Part shown: positions 24,194 to 32,619 of the stretch, in pieces
Layout: each line of letters starts with the position of its first letter
Numbering within the stretch: the stretch's first letter is position 1
DNA from: Salisaeta longa DSM 21114
Lineage (GTDB): Bacteria > Bacteroidota > Rhodothermia > Rhodothermales > Salinibacteraceae
Reading direction: 5' to 3'
Length of the DNA stretch: 64,000 bases
NCBI RefSeq assembly: GCF_000419585.1
Contig: NZ_ATTH01000001.1
Coordinates: 580,005 to 644,004 of the forward strand
The notes under the pieces: generated by a model
Seen by the model: the letters and a program-made list of their open reading frames with translations, nothing else
Told to the model about the DNA's origin: nothing
Databases searched by the model: none
Position numbers and translations under genes: made by a program

Positions 24194-27100
24194 CTACATA
24201 GCTTCGAACAGCAGCCAGTTGGCTCTTTCATCGCTCGAACGGTACAGGTGCACGGTAAGAACGACCGGTGCGCGTCCGGGGCTGATGAACGTGTACGGGA
24301 AGCATGCGTCCATTGCCTTTTGTTGAACTCCTTTTTTGAAGCGCCCCAGGAATAAACTGTTTTTGGTGCTTGGGGCGAGGTCATCAAAAAAGTTTTTACC
24401 TGTCAGCGTCGTCTGGTTGTCCGCCTCTTTTAAACCAGGGAGCGAAAGAGCGTTCTCGTTGACAAACTGTATGCGTCCTTGATCGCTCAACTTAATGACC
24501 CCATAGGGAAGTGCGTCTAGGGCCGTGCTGTCGAGGGCGTCGAGCTGCTCAAGCGTTGCACGTTCGGCAAACTGCGGGGCGGCCTGGAAGACGAAGCCCG
24601 TGCCGTCACCGGACGCGTTGCGTTGCGTGCCCGAAGCGTCTGTTGATGATCCTGCGTCCTTCAAAGCACGCTCCTTAAGCAGCCGCACCCGGCTCACCAA
24701 TTTATCAAGGTCATCGGTTCCAATGATGCTTTCTATCCGCCGCAGCCACAGCTGGTACGTACCCTGTTCGCGCTGAAGCTGTTGGATGCGTCGTTCGAGG
24801 GTTTCAATTTCTGCAACGGCTTCGTCAATGCTGGTCATGCCTTTCGCAAAGAGCAGTTCTTTTGCTTCGTAAAAGGCATCAAGCTGCTCTTGCATGCTTT
24901 GCATCATGAGCTCGGTGTCTTCGTCGTTGAGGCTCTCGCCGTCATCGCCCGTCGTCCACTCGTCATACGGACGGCCTTCAGTCATGGAGTACACCTCCAT
25001 GAGCTGAGTAGAAAGCCCCTGGACCATCTCAACAATGGCATCGGCCGACGAGACGCCGATTTCGCGTTCTAGCAGCTCTTGTTCCGCGTAGAACGCCTCA
25101 AGCTGCTCGAAGTTATCTTGGCCCATGTCGTGTCTGTCAACGCGCCGCTGCACATTTTCTTTGTCCATGTACATTTCTTGCAGCTGCTGTTGCATGCTGT
25201 TTACCATGTCGATGGCATCAGCCACCGAGCGGACGCCGAGTTCTTCCAGGCGTTCTTGCTCGGTTTGCAGAATGTCTAGCTGCTCCTTCATGCGCAGCAC
25301 CTGTTTTGAGAGCTGCGACGCGTCTTTGGCGGTGCTCACGTTCAGCGCTTCTCGTATGTGGTGGAGGTGGCGCTTCGCCTTGCGAAGGGTGTTGCGCTCA
25401 TCTTTCAGCGCGCGAAGACGGTCGCTGGTGCGGTCGATAAGGTCGTCCAGCTGCTCGGCCGGTGGTTGCCCATCGCGCTGCAGCGAAGCGTTGCCTGCAT
25501 CCAGCAAGGTGTTGGTGTGGTTGCTGAGCGCCTGAATGCCCGCCATGAGCGTTGATGCCTGTGCAGGAGGGGCTCCCAACCGCTTGCCAAGGTGGTTCAG
25601 GGCTTCAGCAACCTCCGGGGCGTCGTCTAACACAAGCGCAGATGCTGGAGTCGCCCCGGAGGAGGCTTCCGAACGATCTATGTTCCTGTATAAATCTACC
25701 AGTTGCTCTTCCATGCTATCGATCATAGCAAGCGCAGCATCCACGTCACTGATGTTATGATGCTGCAGTTTTTCCTGCTCTTGCGCGAGGTGCTCCATCC
25801 GGGCTGTAACATTGTGCACCAAAGCTTCCAATTCGCGCGCCTGCTCTGGGGTCGTAACCCCAAGGATTTCATGAACTTCGTCCGTAACTGCTGTAGAGGA
25901 AGGGGGATTGTCTAGCGCATCATTCTCCAGCGCATCATTCTCCTCTTCATCCACTGTCAGGTACAAGTCCACCAGTTGCTCCTCCATCGTATCGATGAGC
26001 GCCCGCATGGTCGGTGCGTGAGAAGAAGATTCATGGGTTGCAGCAGGTTCTGGTGTTTCCAACAGCGCGTGAATGTGCGTACCCATGCGGTGCAGCTGCT
26101 CGCGCAGCGCGCGCGCTTCGTCGGGCGTATGTGCACCCAGGATGTGCTGTATTTCCTCAAGAACGGCATCAGACGCGGCTGACGAAGCCTCCAGATCTGC
26201 CTCTCGCTCCTCATAAAGAGCAGCGAGCTGCTCTTCCAGGCTTTGTATCATGGTAAGTATGTCGTCGGCGTCTTCTAAGCCGGTTTCATTGGAGAGATGC
26301 TTCTTGTGATTGGAAAGGACGTGCAGGTTATCGGACATGCGTCGCACCGTTTGGGCGAGAGCGTCGACCTCTGCCGCATTCGACACGCCAAGAGTGTCCT
26401 CTATAACCTTTGGAAGCGTCGCGTCCCCTTGGTCGCGCTGCTCGTAAAGGTCTACGAGCTGCTGCTCCATGTTTGTAATCATGTCGAGCAGGTCGTCGGC
26501 TGTGTCGACGCCTACCTCCGCGGTGATCTGCTCCTTTGCGGCCAGCAGGTCATCAAGGTGGCGTTGCATGCCTCGCACCTTCTGGGCTAGGTTACGTGCC
26601 TCCTCGGGCGTGCGTATCCCAAGGACAGACGTGGTGGCGTCGAGGAGGGCGCGGGTCTCTTTATCAATGGAGCGCGTGCGCAGCGCATCTCGCTCTTCGC
26701 GTAATGTATCTACTTGCTCTTTTAGGGTTGCGCGTTCTTTCGTCAGCCGGTCTACACGCTCGCGCAGGGCCTGCTGTGTCTGTTCGGCTTCGTTTAGACG
26801 TTCCTGCAGCGCATGGATCTCGTCCAGGGCCTCTTCGGTGCTCGACCAGCCAGCTGCTGCAAGGCGCTCTTTTTCATCATACAGAGTCTCAACTTGTCTT
26901 TGCAGGCTCTCAACACGTGCTTGCACTTCCTCCAGGCTATTCACGTCAAGGTTGTCCATCAGTTGGTTGACCTCAACGTGAAGCGTATCCATCTCGGATG
27001 CACTGCCCTCAGCTTCCAGGCGCTCTAATAGGGCCGCATTGCGATCGCGGAGCGTTTCGAGCTTGTGCTGCATTCGTTGCAACACTTCCTCAACGTCGTA

Positions 27101-27307
27101 TACGCTCACCAGGCCATCGGAAGAGGCGTGGGGGGCCTCGGGGTCCGGCACGTTTGTTTGAGCGCGTAGCATGCGCACCTTGGTGACTACTGCATCAGGC
27201 GAATCCGCGCCAAGCATTTCGCACAGCTGCTTCCAGGGTTTTGTGGAGGATGCGCTTTCACTTGAATGGTTGGGATGGGGCGTACTCGAATCGTGCTGTG
27301 TAGCCAT
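24194..27307 (-). CDS. Large repeat coiled-coil protein with C-terminal PYP-like PAS domain
   Basis: 1037 residues from the ATG at 27307 (MATQHDSST); an upstream ATG at 27403 would add an unlikely leader. Most of the protein is coiled-coil built from about 75-100-residue units: an LGxxTPEEARxLxxxVxxM helix followed by a DDxLxMIxSMEEQLVDLY helix. At least eight copies of the second motif are visible (for example MEQQLVDLY, LEEQLAALY, MEEQLVDLY twice, MQEQLDAFY). The last 125 residues are a PYP-like domain (GVIKLSDQGRIQFVN, GKNFFDDLAPSTKN, FLGRFKKGVQQKAM). The chromophore Cys is Ser, and the Tyr42 and Glu46 positions are Val and Ala, so it should not bind p-coumarate. First gene of the cluster. 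Confidence 0.85.
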   Translation of the reverse strand: MATQHDSSTPHPNHSSESASSTKPWKQLCEMLGADSPDAVVTKVRMLRAQTNVPDPEAPHASSDGLVSVYDVEEVLQRMQHKLETLRDRNAALLERLEAEGSASEMDTLHVEVNQLMDNLDVNSLEEVQARVESLQRQVETLYDEKERLAAAGWSSTEEALDEIHALQERLNEAEQTQQALRERVDRLTKERATLKEQVDTLREERDALRTRSIDKETRALLDATTSVLGIRTPEEARNLAQKVRGMQRHLDDLLAAKEQITAEVGVDTADDLLDMITNMEQQLVDLYEQRDQGDATLPKVIEDTLGVSNAAEVDALAQTVRRMSDNLHVLSNHKKHLSNETGLEDADDILTMIQSLEEQLAALYEEREADLEASSAASDAVLEEIQHILGAHTPDEARALREQLHRMGTHIHALLETPEPAATHESSSHAPTMRALIDTMEEQLVDLYLTVDEEENDALENDALDNPPSSTAVTDEVHEILGVTTPEQARELEALVHNVTARMEHLAQEQEKLQHHNISDVDAALAMIDSMEEQLVDLYRNIDRSEASSGATPASALVLDDAPEVAEALNHLGKRLGAPPAQASTLMAGIQALSNHTNTLLDAGNASLQRDGQPPAEQLDDLIDRTSDRLRALKDERNTLRKAKRHLHHIREALNVSTAKDASQLSKQVLRMKEQLDILQTEQERLEELGVRSVADAIDMVNSMQQQLQEMYMDKENVQRRVDRHDMGQDNFEQLEAFYAEQELLEREIGVSSADAIVEMVQGLSTQLMEVYSMTEGRPYDEWTTGDDGESLNDEDTELMMQSMQEQLDAFYEAKELLFAKGMTSIDEAVAEIETLERRIQQLQREQGTYQLWLRRIESIIGTDDLDKLVSRVRLLKERALKDAGSSTDASGTQRNASGDGTGFVFQAAPQFAERATLEQLDALDSTALDALPYGVIKLSDQGRIQFVNENALSLPGLKEADNQTTLTGKNFFDDLAPSTKNSLFLGRFKKGVQQKAMDACFPYTFISPGRAPVVLTVHLYRSSDERANWLLFEAM
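25913..25942 (-). repeat. 15-base tandem duplication in coiled-coil gene
   Basis: AGCGCATCATTCTCC occurs twice in tandem and encodes the duplicated acidic segment ENDALENDALD in the inter-repeat linker of the large coiled-coil protein. It suggests recent slippage in a linker. Confidence 0.6.
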
Positions 27308-27843
27308 TGGCTTGTGCGTTTGGGTAGAAAACTTGTGGCCGCTGGTTAAGCCCGCATCTGGGTGCGACTGGCTGCTTCTGGGTGCGATTAACTGTGCCCA
27401 CACCGATGGCCACGCGGCGTGCTAGCGGTGTCGTATGCGTTGCTGGAGCATTGGGGTAATGCTTCCGCTACAGCTGCAACGTAGGGGTTTTGAATACAAG
27501 GAGCATAGGTGCTGGCCGATACCCGCTCAAGCACCGGACCGATGCATGGGCAGCAAGTGGGTAGCAATCATCAGCGTACGGGATTGTCGCTTCCAGTTTA
27601 CAATAAACTACAACAAAAAACATACCTTCTCAGCGTTCGCTTCTATATTAGAATTTTCTGCCCACCGGATGAGGGGGCATGTGAATGCCCAAGAAGCTGT
27701 TGGGCGAGCGTCAATTAATGAGGATTGATCATCAGATCGCTCCGTCTTCTTAGGCGCACCCTCCTCTTGGAACAGAGGCGGCGGGCAGAAGGGGCGTAGA
27801 GAAGTGCTTGCCGAATCGTCTTAGCGACACACTTCACAGTGCG

Positions 27844-27939
27844 TCAATGTTCACCCAGTAGGTCCTGCACCAGCTTCGTCGCATCGACCGTAACGACCGC
27901 TTCGTGGCCGTTACGGCTTCCCAAGATAAGTACCCGCAT
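27844..27939 (-). CDS. Possible 31-residue small protein or gene remnant
   Basis: ATG to TGA frame giving MRVLILGSRNGHEAVVTVDA and a helical end KLVQDLLGEH. It has a beta-strand then helix character like a domain fragment, but no family is recognised. It could equally be the relic of a decayed gene or chance. Support is low. Confidence 0.2.
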   Translation of the reverse strand: MRVLILGSRNGHEAVVTVDATKLVQDLLGEH

Positions 27940-28001
27940 GTTTTCTTAGCACAAGCCCCCGTGCGCCTTAACTGAAGATCGTGCCCATTTGGTATTGAAA
28001 G

Positions 28002-28019
28002 GCCCACCCTCCGGTGGGC
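28002..28019 (-). terminator. Likely terminator of the DUF3047 gene
   Basis: GCCCACC / GGTGGGC, 7-bp stem with a 4-base loop, followed on the minus strand by CTTTC. It lies about 47 bases after the stop of the DUF3047 gene. Confidence 0.5.
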
Positions 28020-28065
28020 AGTGCACGGTGGTCACTCTAAGCCATGTTGCCGATAGTGTGTGAAG

Positions 28066-28794
28066 CTACAAAGTCCCGTTGTGGAAGACAATGTCGCCGT
28101 AATAAGTCGTTGCTGTGCCGCCGGTGTTGTCGGTGTCGGTCATGAGCGCGACGCCGTTGATGGGCGGCACCGGGCCGTCGCCCCCGAAGGCCGCGCGGTA
28201 ATCGGCGACGATGTTGCGGCGGTACGTGCGCCACGTGCCGGTGTGCTGCGGGCCGCTCTCTACCGGAAGCATCATCACCCAGTCGGTGTACGGACTCGGC
28301 AGAAATTGGCCCTTCGGTGCGCGGGTGGCCCAGATGTAGCACAGGGCCCGCGCTGGAATTTCGTCGTACCCCAAAGCGCGCAGCGCGCCCAGTTTGAGGC
28401 GGGCCCCGAGGCCGCTGGGTGTGTAGTCGAACAGCAGGTAGAGCCGGGCCGCATAGTCGTCGGTGGCCTTGCGGGTGGCATCGGCCGCTTCCACGACGCT
28501 TTCTGCGCGCCACGACCATTCCAGCACCGGGTAGGCCGATGGATCGACGGTGCGACGGGTGACGAGCCCCGACGCGCCGCCCGCGCTTTGTGCCCGCACC
28601 ACCCGCTGCGAATCGAGGCGCACCAGCCGGTAGTCCGTCGCCTGGTCGATGGACGTAAAGGCAAGCGACTCCCAGCCGTGGGGGAGCATGCCGGTGGTGT
28701 CAGCGGCCGAGAAGTGGCCTACACGGAGCGGATCCACAGAGTGAACGGCGCCGGCGGTGGCGCCGATGAGGAGACAAACGATGAGCGTACGCAT
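28066..28794 (-). CDS. DUF3047 family secreted protein
   Basis: 242 residues with an N-terminal signal peptide (MRTLIVCLLIGATAGAVHS). Family blocks of DUF3047: LEWSWRAESV near residue 92, DDYAARLYLLFDYTP near 112, CYIWATRAPKGQFLPSPYTD near 150 and VALMTDTDNTGGTATTYYGD near the C-terminus. The beta-rich pattern suggests a jelly-roll carbohydrate-binding-like fold. Biochemical function is unknown. It stands alone, between icd and the gas-vesicle region. Confidence 0.85.
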   Translation of the reverse strand: MRTLIVCLLIGATAGAVHSVDPLRVGHFSAADTTGMLPHGWESLAFTSIDQATDYRLVRLDSQRVVRAQSAGGASGLVTRRTVDPSAYPVLEWSWRAESVVEAADATRKATDDYAARLYLLFDYTPSGLGARLKLGALRALGYDEIPARALCYIWATRAPKGQFLPSPYTDWVMMLPVESGPQHTGTWRTYRRNIVADYRAAFGGDGPVPPINGVALMTDTDNTGGTATTYYGDIVFHNGTL

Positions 28795-28960
28795 GGCCCG
28801 GGAGCTTCAGTGGGTAGGTGTCATGAAGTGCCGGGGAACGGTAGCGTACCACACGCGGCATACAAGCGCAACAGCCGCCCTGCAACAGATTGGTAAGGAT
28901 AGGTTCGGTTTAAACCCCTGATGGCTAAGGCGCCGGGCCGCTACCGTTCCGGGCAGCATC

Positions 28961-28997
28961 CAAAGAAAACAGCCGAGACGCGGAAGCATCCCGGCTG
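28961..28997 (-). terminator. Intrinsic terminator of icd
   Basis: On the minus strand CAGCCGGGA / TCTCGGCTG (one G-T pair) is followed by TTTTCTTT. It is about 45 bases after the icd stop and fits a Rho-independent terminator. Confidence 0.7.
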
Positions 28998-29042
28998 CTG
29001 CAGGGCCGCACGTAACGCGCGGCTTCGATCTGTGCGTTGCGA

Positions 29043-30311
29043 TTACATGTTTTCGACGATCGCATCGCCAAATTCGCTCGTGGAGAGCAGCGTCGCATCG
29101 TCCATCGCGCGCTCAAAGTCGTACGTCACCCGCTTCTGGCGGATCGTCTCCTCCAGGGCGTCCACAATCAGGTCGGCAGCCTCGTTCCAGCCCATGTAGC
29201 GGAACATCATCTCGCCCGACAGGATGATGGACGAGGGGTTCACCTTGTCCTGGCCGGCGTACTTCGGCGCGGTGCCGTGCGTTGCCTCAAAGATGGATTG
29301 CCCGCTGTTGTAGTTGATGTTGGCGCCCGGGGCAATGCCAATGCCGCCTACTTGCGCGGCCAGCGCGTCGGAGATGTAGTCGCCGTTCAGGTTCATCGTG
29401 GCGATGATGTCGTATTCCTCGGGCCGCAGGATGATCTGCTGCAAGAACGCATCGGCGATGACGTCCTTCACCACAATCTCGCGGCCATCGTCGAGCGTAA
29501 TCACCTGCCACGGGCCGCCGTCGAGGGCTTCGGCCCCGTAGTCTTCCTTGGCCACCTCGTAGCCCCAGTCGCGGAAGGAGCCCTCGGTGAACTTCATGAT
29601 GTTGCCCTTGTGCACGAGCGTCACGCTGTCGTCGCCGCGCTCAATGGCATAGTCGATGGCCGAGCGCACCAGCCGCTTGGTGCCTTCTTCGCTGATCGGC
29701 TTGATGCCAATGCCGCTCGTTTCGGGGAAGCGGATGGTTGTGGCGCCCAGCTCGTCTTGCAGGAAGTCGATGAGCTTTTTGGCCTCGGGGGTGCCGGCGC
29801 GGTACTCAATCCCGGCGTAAATGTCTTCGGAGTTTTCCCGGAAGATCGTCATGTCGACCTTTTCCGGCTCCTTTACCTGCGAGGGGACGCCGTCGAAGTA
29901 GCGCACGGGGCGCACACAGGCAAACAGGTCAAGCTGCTGCCGCAGGGCCACGTTGAGCGACCGAATGCCGCCGCCGACGGGCGTGGTGAGCGGGCCCTTA
30001 ATGGCCACGAGGTATTCCCGGATGGCGGCCAACGTATCCTCGGGCAGCCACTCGCCGTACTTTTTCTGGGCCTTCTCGCCCGCAAACACCTCAAACCACA
30101 CAATTTCGCGGTCGCCGCCGTAGGCGTGCTCCACGGCAGCGTCGAAAACCGTCTGCGCCGCCGGCCAGATGTCGACGCCGATGCCGTCGCCTTCAATGAA
30201 CGGGATCATGGGGCGGTCGGGCACCTGCAGCGTGCCGCCTTCTTTCGTGATCTTTTCGCCGTTGGCGGGGGGCTCGATGTGGGTGTAGGTCGTGTCGGAT
30301 GTATCGCTCAT
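29043..30311 (-). CDS. icd: Isocitrate dehydrogenase, NADP-dependent type
   Basis: TCA-cycle enzyme that oxidatively decarboxylates isocitrate to 2-oxoglutarate. 422 residues from the ATG at 30311 ([15 protein letters not shown]), matching the E. coli-type length of about 416; the earlier ATG at 30401 would add a hydrophobic leader and is rejected. Blocks: [74 protein letters not shown] and the coenzyme-binding region [19 protein letters not shown]. Cofactor preference is taken from overall type, not measured. Aconitase is also in the window but unlinked. Confidence 0.95.
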   Translation of the reverse strand: MSDTSDTTYTHIEPPANGEKITKEGGTLQVPDRPMIPFIEGDGIGVDIWPAAQTVFDAAVEHAYGGDREIVWFEVFAGEKAQKKYGEWLPEDTLAAIREYLVAIKGPLTTPVGGGIRSLNVALRQQLDLFACVRPVRYFDGVPSQVKEPEKVDMTIFRENSEDIYAGIEYRAGTPEAKKLIDFLQDELGATTIRFPETSGIGIKPISEEGTKRLVRSAIDYAIERGDDSVTLVHKGNIMKFTEGSFRDWGYEVAKEDYGAEALDGGPWQVITLDDGREIVVKDVIADAFLQQIILRPEEYDIIATMNLNGDYISDALAAQVGGIGIAPGANINYNSGQSIFEATHGTAPKYAGQDKVNPSSIILSGEMMFRYMGWNEAADLIVDALEETIRQKRVTYDFERAMDDATLLSTSEFGDAIVENM

Positions 30312-30449
30312 GTCGGTTGCTATTGATCGGAAAGACAGGTCTGCGTAGGGCGCGAGGGCCACGCAAGGGAGGCATACAACCAGTAGTATACAAAGGCGCA
30401 CGCATTGTGTCTGTTAGAAAACACGAAAGAGCGCGCCTACTGTCAGGCG

Positions 30450-31394
30450 CTATGCATGCACGTGGGCCGAGCGGGCCACGCGCCGGGCGTTGCCACAAGG
30501 CTCAAACTCGAACTCCAGCGTGGCATGCTCAATGCCGTGGGCGTCGTTCATCTGCTGTTTGAGTTGCTGTTTGATCTGTTCCATGGCCGACAGGTCGTGC
30601 TTTTCGATGACGACATGGGCCTCGCAGGCCGTGCGATGCTCGTCGAGCTGCCACACATGCACGTGGTGCACGTCACACACGCCGCCAACGGCCTCCATGG
30701 TTGCCACGAGGCCGTTGAAGTCGAACCCCGCCGGGGCGCTCTCCATGAGGATGCGGATGGTTTGCTTCAAGAGGCTGTAGCTGTGCCCCAGGATGTAGCA
30801 GGCGAGCGCTGCCGTGAGCAGGGGGTCGATGAGCGTCCAACCGTACTGCATGATGAGCACGCCACCGACCACAACCGCTACCGACCCCAGCGCGTCGGCC
30901 ACAATATGGACGAAAGTGCTCTTGATGTTGAGGCTGTCGTGCGACGGCTTGTAGAGCACCGCGGCCGTGGCCACGTTGCCCACCAGCGTGGCGAGGCCCA
31001 CCCAAATCATGAGCGTGCCGTCAACGGGCGAAGGGTTCAGGTAGCGCTGCACCGCCTCAACGAGCAGGTACAGCGCAATCAGGATGAGGGTGAGGAGGTT
31101 GATGAACGCCCCGATGAGCTCGGCCCGCTCGTAACCAAACGTGCGGCGGCGGTCGGCGGCGCGGGTGGCAACGCGGCGGGCCACGAGGGAGGTGCCCATC
31201 GACAGCGTATCGCTCAGGTTGTGGGCCGCGTCGGCCATCAGGCTGAGGCTGCCCGCCACGAGGCCCGCGATAAACTCCGCAAGGGTGATGGCCAGGTTGA
31301 ACACCAGGGCCAGGACCAGGCGGGTGGTGCCCACATCGCCCACGTCGTGCGCGTGGCCGCCGGAGGTGTGCGCGTGATCATGCGTGTGCGTCAT
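30450..31394 (-). CDS. Cation diffusion facilitator transporter (CzcD/ZitB-like)
   Basis: 314 residues from the ATG at 31394, which begins a His-rich cytoplasmic tail (MTHTHDHAHTSGGHAHD). Six hydrophobic segments follow. The metal sites of the family are visible as HxxxD-type motifs in helix 2 (LMADAAHNLSDTLS) and helix 5 (VHIVADALGSVAVV). A cytoplasmic C-terminal domain with VCDVHHVHVWQLDEHRTACE completes it. It exports Zn2+, Co2+ or Cd2+ in exchange for protons; the specific metal cannot be told. It lies 86 bases downstream of the R2lox gene on the same strand. Confidence 0.92.
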   Translation of the reverse strand: MTHTHDHAHTSGGHAHDVGDVGTTRLVLALVFNLAITLAEFIAGLVAGSLSLMADAAHNLSDTLSMGTSLVARRVATRAADRRRTFGYERAELIGAFINLLTLILIALYLLVEAVQRYLNPSPVDGTLMIWVGLATLVGNVATAAVLYKPSHDSLNIKSTFVHIVADALGSVAVVVGGVLIMQYGWTLIDPLLTAALACYILGHSYSLLKQTIRILMESAPAGFDFNGLVATMEAVGGVCDVHHVHVWQLDEHRTACEAHVVIEKHDLSAMEQIKQQLKQQMNDAHGIEHATLEFEFEPCGNARRVARSAHVHA

Positions 31395-31480
31395 GGGCAC
31401 CGGAGCCGCTGAGTGAAAAAGGCCATGGACCGTCTCGTACACGGCCCCAAACGGCAATGTTCGATGGCCGCGCGGGGGCG

Positions 31481-32443
31481 CTACGCATTCCGCTTGGCCT
31501 CCTCCTCGGTTGACGGCAGCGTAGCCGCGACGGTACCAGCATCTGTAGGGGCCGACGCCTCGCGCGCGTACACGATCTCGTCGAGGGATTTTTCCTCCGC
31601 AACGTTCAGGCGCGCGGCGCGCTTTTCAAACTGTGCCATCCCGATGTCCACAAACGCCTCGGCGCTAATGCCAAAGGGCACGTCGTCGCCGTAGGGGGCG
31701 AGCGTAGCGGTGATGTGGTCGATAATGAGCGGGAGGAGGGCTTCCAGCCGCTCGTCGATGGCCGCGCGCACCGGCGTGCCGTGCGTTGCCAGCAGCCGCG
31801 AGAGCAGGTAGACGCCGTAGCCGATGTGGCGCGACTCGTCTTGCTGAATGTTTCGTACGATAGCGCGCACGCCGGGCATCAGGTCGTGCGTGTCGAGCAC
31901 GCTGTAATACGCCGTGTAGCCAGTTTCCGCCAGCACCCCTTCCACAATAATCTGGTACGTTACCGCGGCGCGGGCGACGGTGGCAGGCGAAGGATCATCG
32001 TGCAGCGCCTCCATGGCCGCGGGCAATTCCTCGAAGAACAGCGTCTCGTAGGCCGTCGTGAAATACTGCGACGGATCGGTCGGGGGCGTCATCACGTCCT
32101 GCACAAGGCGGTGAAAGGCCTCCACGTGCTTGGCCTCTTCCCACAAGTAGCTCGTCAAAAACATTTCGTCTTCGATCCAGCCCTGGGCGCCGGTCCAATG
32201 AAGCAGCGGCAAGAGGTCGTGGGTAACCGATTCTTCGCCGCCCATGAATTGGGTGGTGAGGCGGAGCAATAGGTCTTGCTCGCGGTCAGACATTTGCTGC
32301 CAGTCGGCGCGATCTTGCAACAGATCGATGGCAGCAGGGTCCCATGTACCCAAGCGTTTGGCTTTGGCCCAGAGGCGCATCGGGTAGCGGTCCATTTCGA
32401 GCGGGCGAGAGACAGCGGAGGGCGACTCGGCAGCGTTTGGCAT
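31481..32443 (-). CDS. R2-like ligand-binding oxidase (R2lox)
   Basis: 320-residue ferritin-like di-metal protein related to ribonucleotide reductase R2 but of the R2lox branch (Mn/Fe cofactor with bound fatty acid in characterised members). Metal ligands: Glu70, Glu103 and His106 (EEAKHVEAF), Glu168 (VEGVLAE), Glu203 and His206 (QDESRHIGY). The Val71-Tyr162 pair that forms the Tyr-Val ether crosslink in the Mycobacterium enzyme aligns with Val73 and Tyr163, with Tyr five residues before the Glu as expected. Substrate unknown. The gene is divergent from a DUF4126 gene, with a palindrome between them. Confidence 0.9.
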   Translation of the reverse strand: MPNAAESPSAVSRPLEMDRYPMRLWAKAKRLGTWDPAAIDLLQDRADWQQMSDREQDLLLRLTTQFMGGEESVTHDLLPLLHWTGAQGWIEDEMFLTSYLWEEAKHVEAFHRLVQDVMTPPTDPSQYFTTAYETLFFEELPAAMEALHDDPSPATVARAAVTYQIIVEGVLAETGYTAYYSVLDTHDLMPGVRAIVRNIQQDESRHIGYGVYLLSRLLATHGTPVRAAIDERLEALLPLIIDHITATLAPYGDDVPFGISAEAFVDIGMAQFEKRAARLNVAEEKSLDEIVYAREASAPTDAGTVAATLPSTEEEAKRNA

Positions 32444-32520
32444 AAGGCACGTAGCAGGATGAAATAAAGTGGGCAGCGCGCGACTACAGGTGCTAATTAT
32501 TATGTTTTATATTACTTCAG

Positions 32521-32535
32521 TAACGTAACACGTTA
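32521..32535. promoter_or_regulatory. Palindrome in the R2lox/DUF4126 divergent region
   Basis: TAACGT-aac-ACGTTA is a perfect 6-bp inverted repeat with a 3-base centre, in an AT-rich stretch between two divergent genes. Possible operator for R2lox; no regulator is adjacent. Confidence 0.4.
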
Positions 32536-32619
32536 GAGCAACAAAAGTGCCGCGGGCGACGCCGAAAAATTATTCGCCCTGCATTTGCGCTATCGTTTGG
32601 TGTTGAACAATCCTTTGCA

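Larger units (their letters stand above)
27308..28065. other. 758-base gap upstream of the gas-vesicle cluster
   Basis: Between the large coiled-coil gene (start 27307) and the DUF3047 gene (stop 28066). It must contain the promoter of the cluster, on the minus strand near its left part. An inverted repeat TTCTA-tat-TAGAA (27641-27653) is a possible operator. Base composition is visibly less GC-rich than elsewhere in the window. No credible large gene was found; a 31-codon frame is listed separately. Confidence 0.5.
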
